Origin: Filosporella fistucella
Taxonomy: Eukaryota > Ascomycota > Leotiomycetes > Helotiales
NCBI GenBank assembly: GCA_030077755.1
Contig: JAQJZZ010000011.1
Span: forward strand, 2,790,001-2,854,000
Length of the DNA stretch: 64,000 bases
Direction: 5' to 3'
The notes beneath the pieces were generated by a model. The model was not told where the DNA came from. It worked only from the letters and a program-made list of their open reading frames with translations, and ran no database searches. Made by a program: the position numbers and the translations under genes. The first letter of the stretch is position 1, and the number at the start of each line of letters is the position of its first letter. This document shows, in pieces, positions 44,511-56,499 of the stretch.

Positions 44511-45459
44511 CTAAGACCACTTCGAACCCGCTCCCAAAAACGCCTGTCCCTCCTTCAAACTAGCAGCCGCGCTCTCCCCAAGCCACTCCGGATGGGTTCT
44601 CTGCAAACCCTCCTCAATCATCCACCCCCTATTCCCCTCCACATAAACACTCTCTCCACTCACCTCTCCCACAGTCAAGCCCGTAATAACCCTCGCCACA
44701 CCATCCGTACTATTCAACGGCAATCCCTGTTTAACCCACTCATCCCTGAACGTCTGAATCATGACCGTATCAGTCGCCCACGGACAAACACAATTAACCC
44801 TAATTTTCTTCTCTCCATACGCCGTAGGAAAATATTGTCGTAAACTCCTCATTAAGCCTAGAACACCGTGTTTCGCAGCTTGATAGACGAATAACCCCGG
44901 CGATTCTTCAAATCCAGCTACGGAAGAGAGAAGAATAAGAGATTTATCATCTCCTTGCTGAAAGTTCTGTCTTAGATATACAGCTGCTATCCGTGCGAAA
45001 TACAGCGTTCCTGTGAGATTTATATCTAGTACAGCGGTAGAAGGAGGTTTTTTAATATCATCTAGAGAGATAGAAGGTTCGAACCATCCAGGTCGCTCCA
45101 CGATTCCGGCATTGGAAATAGCGATATCGATGCGATTGTATGTATTGAGCGCTAAGTCGAAGAGAGATAGGAGAGAGGAATAGGATGTTACGTCTGTAGG
45201 CAGGAAATGGACATTGCTGCCGAGGGAACTGGCGAGAGCGGTGCCGCGAGAGACGTCGACGTCGCCGAAGATTATGGAAGCGCCGTGGGAGTGAAGGAGC
45301 TGTATGGTTGAGGCGCCTATACCGTTTGCTCCGCCTGGGTGTGTTAGATTTGTTGTAGTTGGACGGTTTGGGGTGAGAAGGAATTATACCTGTGAGGACG
45401 ACGACTTTTCCTTTTAGGCTTGAGAGTTGGTTCTCGTTTGGTAGGGAGAAGGATGACAT
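44511..45459 (-). CDS. Short-chain dehydrogenase/reductase (classical SDR)
   Basis: Two exons, 45459-45390 and 45334-44511, give 297 residues. The intron splits the dinucleotide-binding motif; splicing yields VVVLTGGANGIGA (TGxxxGIG). Later motifs are NAG (SNAGIVERPG), the structural Asn in DINLTG, catalytic Ser in LLSSVAGF, and YxxxK in YQAAKHG. The enzyme oxidises or reduces an alcohol/carbonyl with NAD(P); resemblance to 15-hydroxyprostaglandin dehydrogenase-like SDRs suggests NAD use, but the substrate is unknown. It diverges from the metallo-hydrolase gene, sharing a 430-bp promoter, which may mean joint regulation. Confidence 0.92.
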
Positions 45460-45889
45460 CTTATTTCTGACGATGGGATACTCGGATGATTTTGCGTTGA
45501 AGAGTCAAAAGCTTGTTCAAAATTGGTTATAGTTATGAGCAGTTCATCTTCTCGTTTTAAATCCTGTCCTTTTTTTTTAGTCTTGTGGCTCCTTTTCCAA
45601 GAAAATAGTCCTTTGCCAAGATAAATAGTACATTTACATCACCGGATAACAGTCAGAACAATAAATCTTTTGAATATGCGGTGATATTTTCAACAACCTA
45701 AAGTATGGGGGACGACATCCGAAATGCGGGGTCATCCGGGTTGCGTTCCGGGGGATAGCCGGTGGAGACTAGATGTACCGGCACATATACTATCTTGAAG
45801 TTTTCAATTGATCCATAAAACCTTTCATTCCAAGAACCATTTGGTGTATCTCTAGAATTCAAGTCTATACCGCCCAAATTCATGAAAAG
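45460..45889. promoter_or_regulatory. Shared divergent promoter, SDR and metallo-hydrolase genes
   Basis: 430 bp between two start codons on opposite strands, with a run of T near 45570. A 61-codon minus frame inside it is not believed. No factor site is claimed. Confidence 0.5.
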
Positions 45890-46906
45890 ATGTCGTCAAA
45901 TACACTTCAAACCTACACAAAATCCTCATCAGTCAAGGGTCTATCAAGCGTGACTTCCCTCATCGTCGGGAATAAATCATGTCTCCTTGTTGACCCTCCC
46001 TTCCTTCTCCCAGATGCCGTAGCAGTCGTATCCTGGATCAAAAGTACAACCGACAAACCTCTCCACGCCGTCTTCGTCACCCATCACCATCCGGATCACT
46101 ACTTCAGCGCAAATCCCATTTTGGAAGCCTTCCCTACCGCAGCATTCTACGCAGCACCATATGTTCGAGCCGGAATTGACAGAGAATATGACGAGAAAGT
46201 CGTATATTGGCCATCAGTTTTCGGGAAAGAAAACGTTCCTACTAATCCGAGAAAACCGGATCCATACCCTTATAGCTTTGTATTGTTGGACGGAAATCCG
46301 GGTAGTCCGATTATGCTTCTAGGTCCCGTTCAGGGAGATTCAGTGGATCATACACTATTCTGGCTACCAACTGAGAAGGTTGTGATAACTGGAGATGCCA
46401 TGTATGGGAGAAGTACGCACGTGTGGTATGTTAGAAAAATTCCTGGCTCTCAGCAAATCAACTTGGGAGCGCTAACAACCTCAGGGCCGAGGAGATAGAA
46501 ACTCCTCAAATACTACAAGCTTGGCAAAATGTATGTATCCCTTACTTCAAATGTCTCACTAACCAAAAATCAGGTCATTAAACTCATCGAATCTCTCCAA
46601 CCAACGAAGATCATCGTTGGTCACCTCGAGGAAGGATGGGAACTAGATGCTAAGGCTGATCTTGAACATAATAAGAAGTATCTTGCACTATTCCAGCAGA
46701 AGATCAGTAATGCCAAGACGAAGCCCTCGGTTGATGAAATTTACAACACGTTCAAGAATGAGTTTCCAGCAGCAGATCAAAATTTGGAGTTCTTCCTGGG
46801 TCATTTGAGTAATCAGTTTGGTGAAGGTGGGAAGGTTTGGGAGGAGAACAAACATCATAATGTGGCGAAACGAACAGCAGCCGATTTGGAGGGGTTTGTG
46901 ATCTAG
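45890..46906 (+). CDS. Metallo-beta-lactamase-fold hydrolase
   Basis: Three exons, 45890-46425, 46485-46530 and 46574-46906, give 304 residues. The zinc motif is THHHPDHYFS (HxHxDH), with further ligands likely in DSVDHTLFW and ITGDAMYG, and a late His in VGHLEEG. These are the hallmarks of the MBL superfamily, which includes glyoxalase II-like and lactonase-like enzymes; the substrate cannot be read from sequence. No signal peptide. The second exon is only 46 nt. Helical C-terminal sequence (about 90 residues) follows the catalytic fold. Confidence 0.88.
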
Positions 46907-47246
46907 GTTGTATTGAAAATTGAAGTTGTCATTCATTCATGTATGTCTCATTAAAATATAGGCACCATTAGCTGATCTTTCGAGATTAAATTCCAGCTCA
47001 CATTCGCTGAGCCCCACGTCTCGCTTGAGGCGAGGCGACTAACATTCGATTCATAGAGAACAACTTTATCATAAGCGCAATCATACATTTCAATCTAACG
47101 TGAGCCCGGCCTCTACGTCTATCAACCTGTAAAGACAGTCTAGAAGAGGGACCCTTTCGACTCTAGAAAGAAGAGAAGATATATATCCACTACCCATGCC
47201 AAAACCCAGAATCGAAATCATAATCTAAATTCGCCAAAATGTGACC

Positions 47247-48698
47247 TTACATCCAGAAGAGTACTGAGAATACAGCAGCTCCAATTACCACTGATGTCGA
47301 GCTCCAGGCCCATGCTTCACCGGTTGGTGCTCCAGCTGTGAGTGTCCCGTTTCGGCCTGCTCCATAGCCTGTTCCGCTAGGTCGTGCTGGTCCCTGGCCT
47401 CCTGAGCCGGAACCTGCTCCTCCTGCTCCACCGTGTGAAGAGTCTGCTTTAGCTGGGCCGGCGGGGATGATTGATGGTATGTTGATGGCAGGATGTGTTG
47501 GTATCCGGTCCTCGGTACATCCACAAGCGCCAAAGGTTGCAACTGGAGTTACGGTGGTGCTTGTTCTGTACGGACAATTTTGAACCTGTGGTGAACAACT
47601 CTTGATTGTGACTACCTGCGTGGCATAGACGACATATTCGTTTGGTGTAGCAGTCGCGGTGTTTTTGAAAGGACAATAAGTTCCTGTTGGTGCACAACTA
47701 AGAACGGTCACCATTTGGGTGCCATAGATTGTAGATGTGTTAAGTCCTTGAATAGCACCACCATTATTGTTTCGGTAGACGGAAAGTTGGACAGCGTTAC
47801 CAATTTGCCGTTTCAAGGACATGCCACCAGGTCCTCCGCAGATTTCCAATGGGTTTCCAGGGCAAGGGACGTTGCACCTTGTTTCGGGAAGAGACAAGGA
47901 TGAGGAGCCCTCTGGTGGGGCTGCCGTGCAGTAACAAGTGCTTACAATGTGTTAGTGGGGCTCAGTAAATATAAGTACTTATAGCCAAGCCTTACCTTCC
48001 TTGTAATCCAGCATAGAGGAAATCTTTGCTAGTAACGAGACATATATCAACAGTCATGTTGGCAGCTTTGTGTGGTATCGCGAGAGGATTGTTTGCCAAA
48101 GTCAAACAGCCAAAGTACAGCCAGCCGGTAGCATTGGCTGGACCTTGGTGTCAGCATAGTCGAGATTCCTGCAGTGCTCGTAGCGATAGAATTGTTGGAC
48201 CACCCTGAAGCTGGTGTGGTCATTGCATTCGGGACACTTATTGCTTGGACTCCAGGGAGTGGTGAACCAACTGCTGACAGCTCCTTTTCGTAAATCAGAG
48301 CGACGTAGGTGCCTCCGCAGCTTGTGTGGCATCTCCACCGTAACATGGCAGTGTACAACCGGTGGTCAAAGAACCTGTACCCCCAATAGGCCACGTGCCA
48401 TTTGTAACAACAATATCATTTCCGCAAAGACATTGTTGTCCGCCTGACAGATCAACTGGAATTCCTTAGCATATTCAAGGTACAGTACTAACCATATTCC
48501 AGGCCGAAGTAGTCATACGCCGTGCAATAAGCAGCACATAACTGGGACGAAGCGGCAGAGTAAGTCATATTCCTTCCAAAACCGTTGGGGTCGTTAAATC
48601 CGTATAACATTGCGGATTTGTCCATCCTGACACAGCTGGAAAGTAGGAACTGGTGCCGAGACGACGCTGGCATAAGCGGATGCTCCTTAAGAAGACAT
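47247..48698 (-). pseudogene. WSC-domain cell-surface protein gene with frame breaks
   Basis: The minus strand encodes two WSC (eight-Cys, glucan-binding) domains and a Ser/Thr/Gly-rich tail ending in a hydrophobic GPI-type signal (SSTSVVIGAAVFSVLFWM). Domain 1 is broken: NPQCYTDLTTPTVLEG and NMTYSAASSQLCAAYC are in different frames with one base missing (near 48570), and a second break separates PCYGGDATQA from CGGTYVALIYEK (near 48327). Domain 2 (WLYFGCLTLANN, then STCYC across an intron donor at about 47993, then ICGGPG) is clean. A frame change near 48147 may be an intron acceptor. The start is uncertain: the ATG at 48698 meets a stop after two codons. Either a recent pseudogene or assembly errors; an intact gene would be a wall-stress sensor or lectin-like surface protein. 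Confidence 0.6.
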
Positions 48699-49724
48699 TT
48701 CGAAAAGAATGTGAAAGTGTGGATACCTCAGGCTAACGAATGTAATGTATCAATGATGCGCTGAAGAACAAAGCCTGAGATGGAAGTGATCGTCAGGAGA
48801 TATAAATATGAGAGTGCTAGATCTCTAATCAACATTATGTTTCACGCCTGGCATTCTGGATTGCTCGCGTGCACAGGCGATGTTTGGATGAAGAATGTAA
48901 GTTTGTACACAAAAACGCGACATGAATGCTACTAGAAAATGAACTCGAGGCATTATTCAAATCTCCAGCCACAGGAGAGATTGTACCTACAGAAATCTGG
49001 TATGGAAATCAATTTTTGTGGCTTTTCCATCACGCAGGAAGACGTCAAGCGAGGAAAAGGGGGCCAGGAACCACATTCTTCGCGAATCTCATCTTCAGCC
49101 CAGGTGGCTGGAAATATCGAATCTCATTCTCTTTTGCCATGATTTGATATTTCTGGGTCGGTTTGAATGCGATTGGATGCTGCCGGAGTCATAGAGAGGA
49201 ACTGATGGGGCTGAAATACGCTCCCTGTTAATACGTCCCCTGTCATCGCTAACACCGATGTGTCGGACATTCTTCACAGATAAAACTCCGAGATAGAGTT
49301 TCCACAGCCAATATTGTCACTCCCTCAAATTACATGAAGCATTGTTGCTTACTGTCACGTGCTTTGCACAGCCCCCCTGAGTTATCCGAGCCCAGATTCG
49401 GCTATCATATCGCGGGCTGTGGGGGCTGAGTACATCACATCTGCACACAGGAGAGCACAATTTCAAATACTTCTAAACGATGACGATGATATTGAGAGGC
49501 AGTGTATATGAAGTGGTAGGATATAAGTTTGTTGATGACCTCAAGTAGGAATCATTATCAGACATTCAGACTCATCTCCTTGACTTTCAAGCCTCCTCAA
49601 ACTACTCAACTCCTCTTCAAACACATTCAACTCATCTACTCAACTGTCAAACGTATTCATATCATCAATTTTTCCTCTCAAACACAACCAATCTTCAAAC
49701 CTCAGACAACCTCAGCAAATCACA
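48699..49724. other. Intergenic
   Basis: 1 kb including the probable promoter of the small 100-residue protein. 49.55-49.72 kb, the likely leader, has repeated CAAACT/CTCAACTC words. Short frames at 48.93-49.15 kb are unconvincing. Confidence 0.45.
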
Positions 49725-50027
49725 ATGGCATCACTCATCATCCTTTCCATCCTTGGCATCAGCAAAATCATCCACGATGAACGAAAAGAACACAAGGAAT
49801 TGAAAGCAAAGAAGGCAGCAAAGATCGATCTCCGAGGGCACGCACGACCAGAAATCGTCGATGCTGCTCCAGCATATTCACCTGCAGTAGAGGAGAGCGA
49901 GGAAGTTGCACCACCAGCTTATCAGAAGGCTTATGCCGCGCCTGGAACGGCCATGATTGGGGCACGAGGGGCTGGGGAAAGGATTGGAGGAAGTGGATAT
50001 GTTGTTGAGAGGGGGGTTGTGTTGTGA
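49725..50027 (+). CDS. Small charged protein with N-terminal hydrophobic segment
   Basis: A 100-residue frame starting MASLIILSILGISKIIHDER after a CA/CT-rich leader typical of expressed fungal genes. A short hydrophobic N-terminus is followed by a Lys/Glu-rich segment (RKEHKELKAKKAAK), then a Pro/Ala/Tyr-rich part with two PAY motifs (APAYSP, PPAYQKAY) and a Gly-rich end. No family recognised and no introns. Confidence 0.5.
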   Translation: MASLIILSILGISKIIHDERKEHKELKAKKAAKIDLRGHARPEIVDAAPAYSPAVEESEEVAPPAYQKAYAAPGTAMIGARGAGERIGGSGYVVERGVVL

Positions 50028-50594
50028 TTATGAAGGCGAGGGAGCTGTGTGAATTTTATGGGAACTGGTGTGGGATATGGGCGAAGTGTATGATAGGGAG
50101 TTTGGATTTTGCGCGATTATAGACTGTATATTAGTCGACTTATCTTTCCTGGGTTGACAAACTAGGTGCATAGACATGAGATTCAAAATTTGGATATTGA
50201 AGAAAGCTCAGAATTGTGTTTTGCTATGTCGCCTTCGCACCTAATTTACCAGTATCAACGCTTGGCGGCTAACTCGATAGGGCAGCTACGACAGAGTACT
50301 ATTGTACAAAGTACATTCCTTGCATTGATTCGTGACTTTTTGAGCACTTACATCACTTCCTTCTAGCTTCTAGCTTCTCTCTTTTGGATCAGCTCTACAA
50401 ATTTTCGTGTCTGAATGCAGAGACATTTCATATGAGTGTCACTTCATGCCCGGATTTATGTTTTACCGAATCCGACAATGCATGCTCAAATTGTGATGTC
50501 TTCCAGTCGACAAGGCTGTCCTCTGACACGTCATACTCAGCATTCAAGGCCATAATTTTGAATTAGAACTTACTTGATGTTGTGATATCTCGAC
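50028..50594. other. Intergenic
   Basis: About 570 bp between two plus genes; two short frames only, nothing supported. Confidence 0.4.
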
Positions 50595-52342
50595 ATGGAA
50601 CAAACCTATGCTCCCTTGAAGGAGTCTGAATACAAGCCAAAACGGGTTGATGTTGACTGCACCGACTACGTGATAGCGGATGCTGTTGAGATTGAGTGGA
50701 AAGATGCGTTGTCATATCTTGACCCCTATCCGAGCCCCCAGGTCTGTGATCTTCGCTCTGATCCAAGTTCTCAAATGCTTACTATAAATCGTAGGTGCTA
50801 CACAAAGGGTATGTTGAGTCCAGCTGGGTACCGGTGCAAATTCGAGCTCTGTAAATTATGCTATTGTCTTGACACGTGCATAACTCATCGTGCTTAGAAC
50901 TACGCATATTCCGAGCCTCAGCAGCCAGAATCTGCGTTTGTCGCAAGCTGTCGTGCCGATCCCTGCTGTGGTGCTAGGCCATGTGGCGGCATCGTTGCAG
51001 GACTTTGAAGCATTGTGGCAGAATGATGCCGGCGGCACAACCTTACTCGACGCCCCACGACGTAAGTGTGTCCTATTTACCCTAGCTGATCGGAACCAGG
51101 ACAACTAATGGCAAATGGTCGAAGGTCTCCTGATGCAGACGCCAAATGATGGCGACTTGTTCTGCTCGATGATTCTGCAAACTAACGGATTCCGCGAAGC
51201 GGCTGACAACATACTTCTAAGTACTGACTTACTATTTACTGCAATACTTATATCATCCGATCCTACAATAAAGTTGCCAAAGATCGCCCCGTTGTTCCAC
51301 CTCCCTCCATTGTGGAACACAACCGACTTACCAATAGTCTTTCTCCCCCTTGAATTTCTGATTCAACACGTCCGTCGATTCTCTGAGAAACTGGCAGAGC
51401 TCACAACTGAAGTATCTTGCATCGAAGAGATTGTTATCAATGACAATATCTTACCAGCACAATCCGAGCAGTTTACAAATACCTTCAAAGGCCTAATCAA
51501 GAGGCTACATGTCTGTAGCCGTGAAATTATCAAGCTTCGCAGACGCTGGCACTTCCAGATGACCCTTGGAAAGACCATCGTTGATCTTATCGAGACGCAT
51601 GATCCTCAAATTGTAGCTACTCGAAGGAATATCAGGAACGAGATTCAAATTCGTGGCAACGTGGATTTTGGCTCTGGGATGGTAAACATGGGTAACGACA
51701 CAAACAACCACAACACCACCTTGACTGAAAGTCTTGAATACCGACAACTCCTAAGCGTCGCTTCTCTACAACACAAGCTCAGCCAAAGTCTAGAGTACGA
51801 TTTAGACGTTCTTCCGACACGTGTTGCGAATCAATTCAATGCAGTAAGTAATGATTCCCTAATAAGTGTTTCCCAGTTGTACTTATTAGAGATTTCCAGA
51901 TTTTCAATCTCATGACCCAAAGTGACACACAAGCCAGTATCAGTATTGCAATATCCTCTAGGAAAGACAACGAGTACATGCAGAACATAGCAGCCGCAAC
52001 ACTACGGGACAGCTCTTCCATGAAGACTGTTGCCATACTAACCATGGTCTTTTTGCCTGGCACTTTTATCTGTGTAAATTCAAGCCCAATCCAGAACTCA
52101 GTCCAGCTTGCACTAATGCATTGATATAATAGTCATTTTTTAGCATGACCATGTTCAACTGGAACAGTCAGCCAGGCGAGCCACTGGTATCTCCCTATAT
52201 ATGGGCGTATTTCGCTGCGATGGTACCGCTGACGTTGCTTGTCATCACCATCTGGTGGTGGAAGACCAAGGAGAGCCGTCGAGAACAGGAGGAGGATAGG
52301 AAGAAGCGAAGACTTGCAAGGGGTCACACTATGAAAGTATAG
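50595..52342 (+). CDS. CorA-like magnesium transporter family protein
   Basis: Proposed exons 50595-50827, 50898-51061, 51125-51843, 51900-52073 and 52133-52342 total 1500 nt (499 residues) and keep phase. The last three are well supported; the first junction (donor GTACCG) is weak. The soluble part contains QNLRLSQAVVP and helical segments (LEFLIQHVRRFSEKLAELTT). The C-terminus has the two CorA helices: SSMKTVAILTMVFLPGTFIC, the loop SFFSMTMFNW, and PYIWAYFAAMVPLTLLVITI, then a basic tail. The GMN selectivity motif of true CorA is replaced, as in many fungal CorA-like proteins, so magnesium transport should not be assumed. Confidence 0.78.
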
Positions 52343-53135
52343 AAAGCTATGACATACAGTATCCATACGATATAACGATGTTACGGAGTTATGCAAACAA
52401 ACTTGTTAGTTCAATTGTAGTAACGGGTATCCTTCATTTTCAGCCATATACACATCTTCGACTATCACGTGACACTTCACGACAATGGAAGCAGGTGAAG
52501 AACACCTTCACTAGGACGCCTCCTTAAGTTACAACCCAGGGTAGGGTTCACTTTGAATGCTACTCATGAGAAGACTCTACCACCAGCGAACGACCAATTC
52601 ATGAAAAGTTAGTGCTTGAACAGCTGCAGGAATTGAGTATCGATACAGGTAATGAAATTAAGCATTGCCTAGCTTAACAGATACCAAAGATAAAGGAAGT
52701 GGAACGAATTCTCGAATTAGAAATGCCATATCTACATCTGCTAAAACAGTCGGTCAAAGAGTTCTTATGAATCGATAATGTGTACTGTCCAATTGTGATG
52801 ACAGCATGGAATGGCCGAAGTTTGTAGTACGGAGTCTTTCGAGTGACCGTAACTTCGATTGATCAGCCTTTAATCATACTAATTGCCGTTTTTCCACACC
52901 AATTGAAGTAATTATTCTTTCCTTCAGAATGATTATCTATTCAGGTTGTAACAGACCACGATTTTGACATCTTGATACTAAATGAAACTCGTATTGGTAT
53001 CTCACAGCCCTTTTCATACATATAGCCTCCATCCGATCACATTCCCAATTCCATAACCCAGGTCCTCCCTCGGATCTTCAGCGCCAAACACCACAAAAGA
53101 AACCCTTTTCCAAACAATCCCTATCATACAACCCC
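52343..53135. other. Intergenic between convergent 3' ends
   Basis: About 790 bp, AT-rich; no supported gene or repeat. Confidence 0.45.
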
Positions 53136-54608
53136 CTATTCCTTTCGATCCCACTCCTCATCCCCCTCTCTAGTAATAATAACCTCCGTCGTCTTCAAAA
53201 TCCCCATCGGGAACCCTTGACCCAGCTCCTCTGTACTTCTCCCCTCCCTCGTCCCAAGTCTACTACCCAACCTACTACCCATCCCCATTCTACTAGCTCC
53301 TCTCTCCTCATCTGTTTTCATATCACCATATCCTAGAAACAGCACTACTTTCCTCCTCACATGCCCCTCCCTCCCAAATTTTCCACGCACATAGTCTTTC
53401 ATTTTCACATAGCTCCTTCTTGTATCGAAACTAGCTAGGCTTTGCGCTATACTCTGCGGTGTACCTTCTAGCCAGTTTTGCACTGTGATTTCAAGTCCTA
53501 AGAGAGAGACGAGAACGATTCCAAGATTAGTTTCGATTATTGACCAGGTATGTAGTGTACCGATTGCGCCGAACGAAGATGATTTCAAGGCGTTTATGCG
53601 TGCGATTTGGAGGAGAGTGATGAAGATGCTGAAAGCGTAGATGAGGGATATAATTAGGTTTTTGCGGAGGGAGTAGCAGGAGTGTAGAAGGATTGGGATT
53701 GGGGTAAGAAGGACGAGGAAATCCAGAAGGAGGGTTAGGGCTGAGAGAACGAGGTTGAAGGGAATTTGAGAGGGGCATTGAGAGGGGATTGCAGAGTCGG
53801 GAGTCTGAAGTTATTAGTTTTCTGATCGATGGGAAGGGAGGGTTACAAACAGGTTTGCAGATCATAAGTTGTGCTATGAAGCAGGAGGTATAGATGAGAG
53901 AAGTGAGGATTATGAGGCTGATTATTCCGAAGCGATGTACTCGATTTACTGCCAAGCGGAGGAATGCGAAAAGAGCGCTGAGTTTGAAACCGAGGATACT
54001 GAGAATATAGCTATTTCGTTAGTATAAGCATTACATACTACCCGAATGGAGGGACATACAATGGTGCGCCAGCATATTGAAGCTATAGATGTTAGAATCA
54101 ACGGCACTCGTAGGGAAGAAAACTTACCATATTAAATTCCAGAACATTTTCAGGTGGCATATCACTCTCATTCTGTAATCCGAGTCCCCATTTTGTTTCT
54201 GTCATCATCAGTCTCCTCTTCTCTCTCTCTCTAAAGTGAGTACTTACGAGAAAGCGCAATAGCATGAAAAGTAAACGACATGAACTAATCCAATTCATCA
54301 GTATTTCTCCCTCCCTCTGCAGACCATATATCTACTCACCCAAGCAAGAACAATAATCCAATCATCTGTTCTCAAATGAGTCACCACTCTCTACTAGATC
54401 ACCACTTCCCTCTCTTCCACCATAACTCGAAGATAAAAGAGAGAGAAAGAGACATACCAATCCTAACCCTCTTAACAACCCATCCCCTAACATAAACCCT
54501 TATCCCCACAACCGTAAGAGACAATATCGTAAAGAAAATGCCCACTCCAATCACAGACGAGAAATTCGATGGCGCAGCCGGATCAACGACGTTGTATGCC
54601 CACCCCAT
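53136..54608 (-). CDS. Seven-helix rhodopsin-like (PTH11-type) integral membrane protein
   Basis: Seven exons, 54608-54458, 54365-54340, 54284-54248, 54198-54128, 54082-54060, 54010-53851 and 53804-53136, add up to 378 residues with every phase agreeing. Three are under 40 nt. The start reads MGWAYNVVDPAAPSNFSSVI, then a helix (VIGVGIFFTILSLTVVGIRV), DDWIIVLAW, a loop with TKWGLG, YILSILGFKLSALFAFLRLA, FGIISLIILTSLIYTSCFIA, and further helices to an acidic C-terminus. The DDW and YIxSILGFKL motifs are those of the fungal rhodopsin-like domain shared with PTH11-related receptors. No CFEM domain is fused. No retinal-binding Lys can be assigned, so light sensing is not implied; function is unknown. 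Confidence 0.88.
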
Positions 54609-56499
54609 TGAAAGGAATGGATCAGGATCTCATTGATGTCTTTCTTTCCCCTCTCAAGACTAGCTTGACTTTTGTGAGATGTAATTGCTGAGTCGATGCG
54701 TAGAGTGGTATGGAATATGTAATGGAAGTGGATAGGAAGGGTAGAGGAAAATGAGGAAGTAAAAGGGGGAGTAGTGTGAAGGATGAATGAATACAACAAA
54801 ATAAATCGTATCAACAAAACGAGTGTAATAATAGATCTCTCTCTATCTCTCTTCTCGAAAATTTTATGTAAATGTTAAAATATATTCACAACCTCTCTCC
54901 CTCCAGAGAAAAAGTGGGGATCAACCCTCTATGTACTGTACCATCCATCGCACATCCCTCATCCCCAGCACATCTCATCATCCGCATAACCCATCCCCAT
55001 CTCCATCGCATCCCGGGACACCGGCAAATCCCCCATCCTAGTATCTATCTACCGCTCCATCCATGCTTCTCATCATTTCCATAACCTCCCGCTGTCAAAG
55101 ATCAACGCACGGAGAATTAAGTCTGTGGAGGTTCGGGATGGGGGAAAGACAGCGGAGAGAAGGGAGGGATCAAGGGGTGAGAATAAGGGGAATAAGAGAG
55201 TGTTTTATGAGTGATGGTACCTTGCATGATTGCGGATCTGGGGTAAGGCGGGATGGGATGGGGATCTTAGGCTAGATGATGTATGTGGAAGAGAGAAGAA
55301 TTTGGGCGTGAGAGAGGAGGGTATTTTTGGGTTGGGTTAGGTCGCTCGTGTGAGATAGGTTGGGAGGTTTATTGAGGCTGATAGATACAGGATTTGTATA
55401 GATGTGGTGTTATATTGATAAATTTTCCCCAAAGAAAAGAAAATTTCTACTTTCCCCTCCTCACTGCCTCTCCTTCCTTCTTAAACTTCCTCCCATCTTT
55501 TAGAATCTTAAATTGCCCTTCCCTCACGCACGTCCCATTTTCATCCGAGACACATCCGTCGCAACCTCCAACCCCTGACAAATATCATCCAACCGAGCAT
55601 TTATCCGCTTTCAGCCGCAGGTCATGCAATGCACGAGAGAGCGGGTTCCATGCAAGGCACGGATGAATATGTCTGAGACTCACTTGTTACTGTTGAAGAG
55701 GCTGATTTCTGGAGAGCAGGTAAGTGGGAAGGATGGAGAGTGGAAAGTGGGTTTGAGGAGGGAGGTGAGATTGAGAATTATGAGGAGAACGTGATGCGAA
55801 TTTTTTGGGAGTGTGTGTAGGTATTTTCATAATTATGATTCTTATTCTTCGTTCTCAGAGGAGCGAAAATTTTAATATCGTGACAACGGCCTGGATATAC
55901 GAGATACAAGGTACATGTTACCTGCAACCCCTTCCAACGGGAAGTAAAATAGCATCCAATAACTCCCTCCGTTTCATCAAAACAAACATACATTCCCACG
56001 TTTCAACCTTACCGCTTTCACATAAAATAATATCTGGGGGCGGCATCTATATTAGATTGATCTCTGGAGCTAGAACCCATGGAACGGGAGGGAAAATGAA
56101 GATCAACCAATTTATTGAGAACAGTGTGATGAACATTTAGAGGTGCATGTTTCTGGTACAAATATTGGGAATCGAGTTGAATGTGAATTTATTGCTGATA
56201 TAGATTTATGATTAAGGTAGATGAAATGAGAGGATAAAATTTTGAGTTGATTATTGAGTTTATCTTGGGAGATAGGCAAAAATATGAAGCACACGTGACT
56301 AAACTGTAAAGTCTCCAGGGCAGGAAATGAAGAGGAATGGATAACCCCTAAGAGCGATGCTTTCGGAGTAAGAACAAGAAGTAGAGTAAACTAGAGCTGC
56401 ATTTTTATATACAAGGTGCTCTAGTGAAAGAGTCACGGACTGATTGAAAGATATGATGTCCGCGCTTGCGAAATGTGTGACAAACCCTAACGTAGAGAA
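54609..56499. other. Intergenic
   Basis: 1.9 kb upstream of the rhodopsin-like gene. Short frames on both strands lack domains. 54.9-55.1 kb is a C-rich tract with CATCC words and 55.1-55.35 kb a G-rich tract on the same strand. Nothing supported as a gene. Confidence 0.45.
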
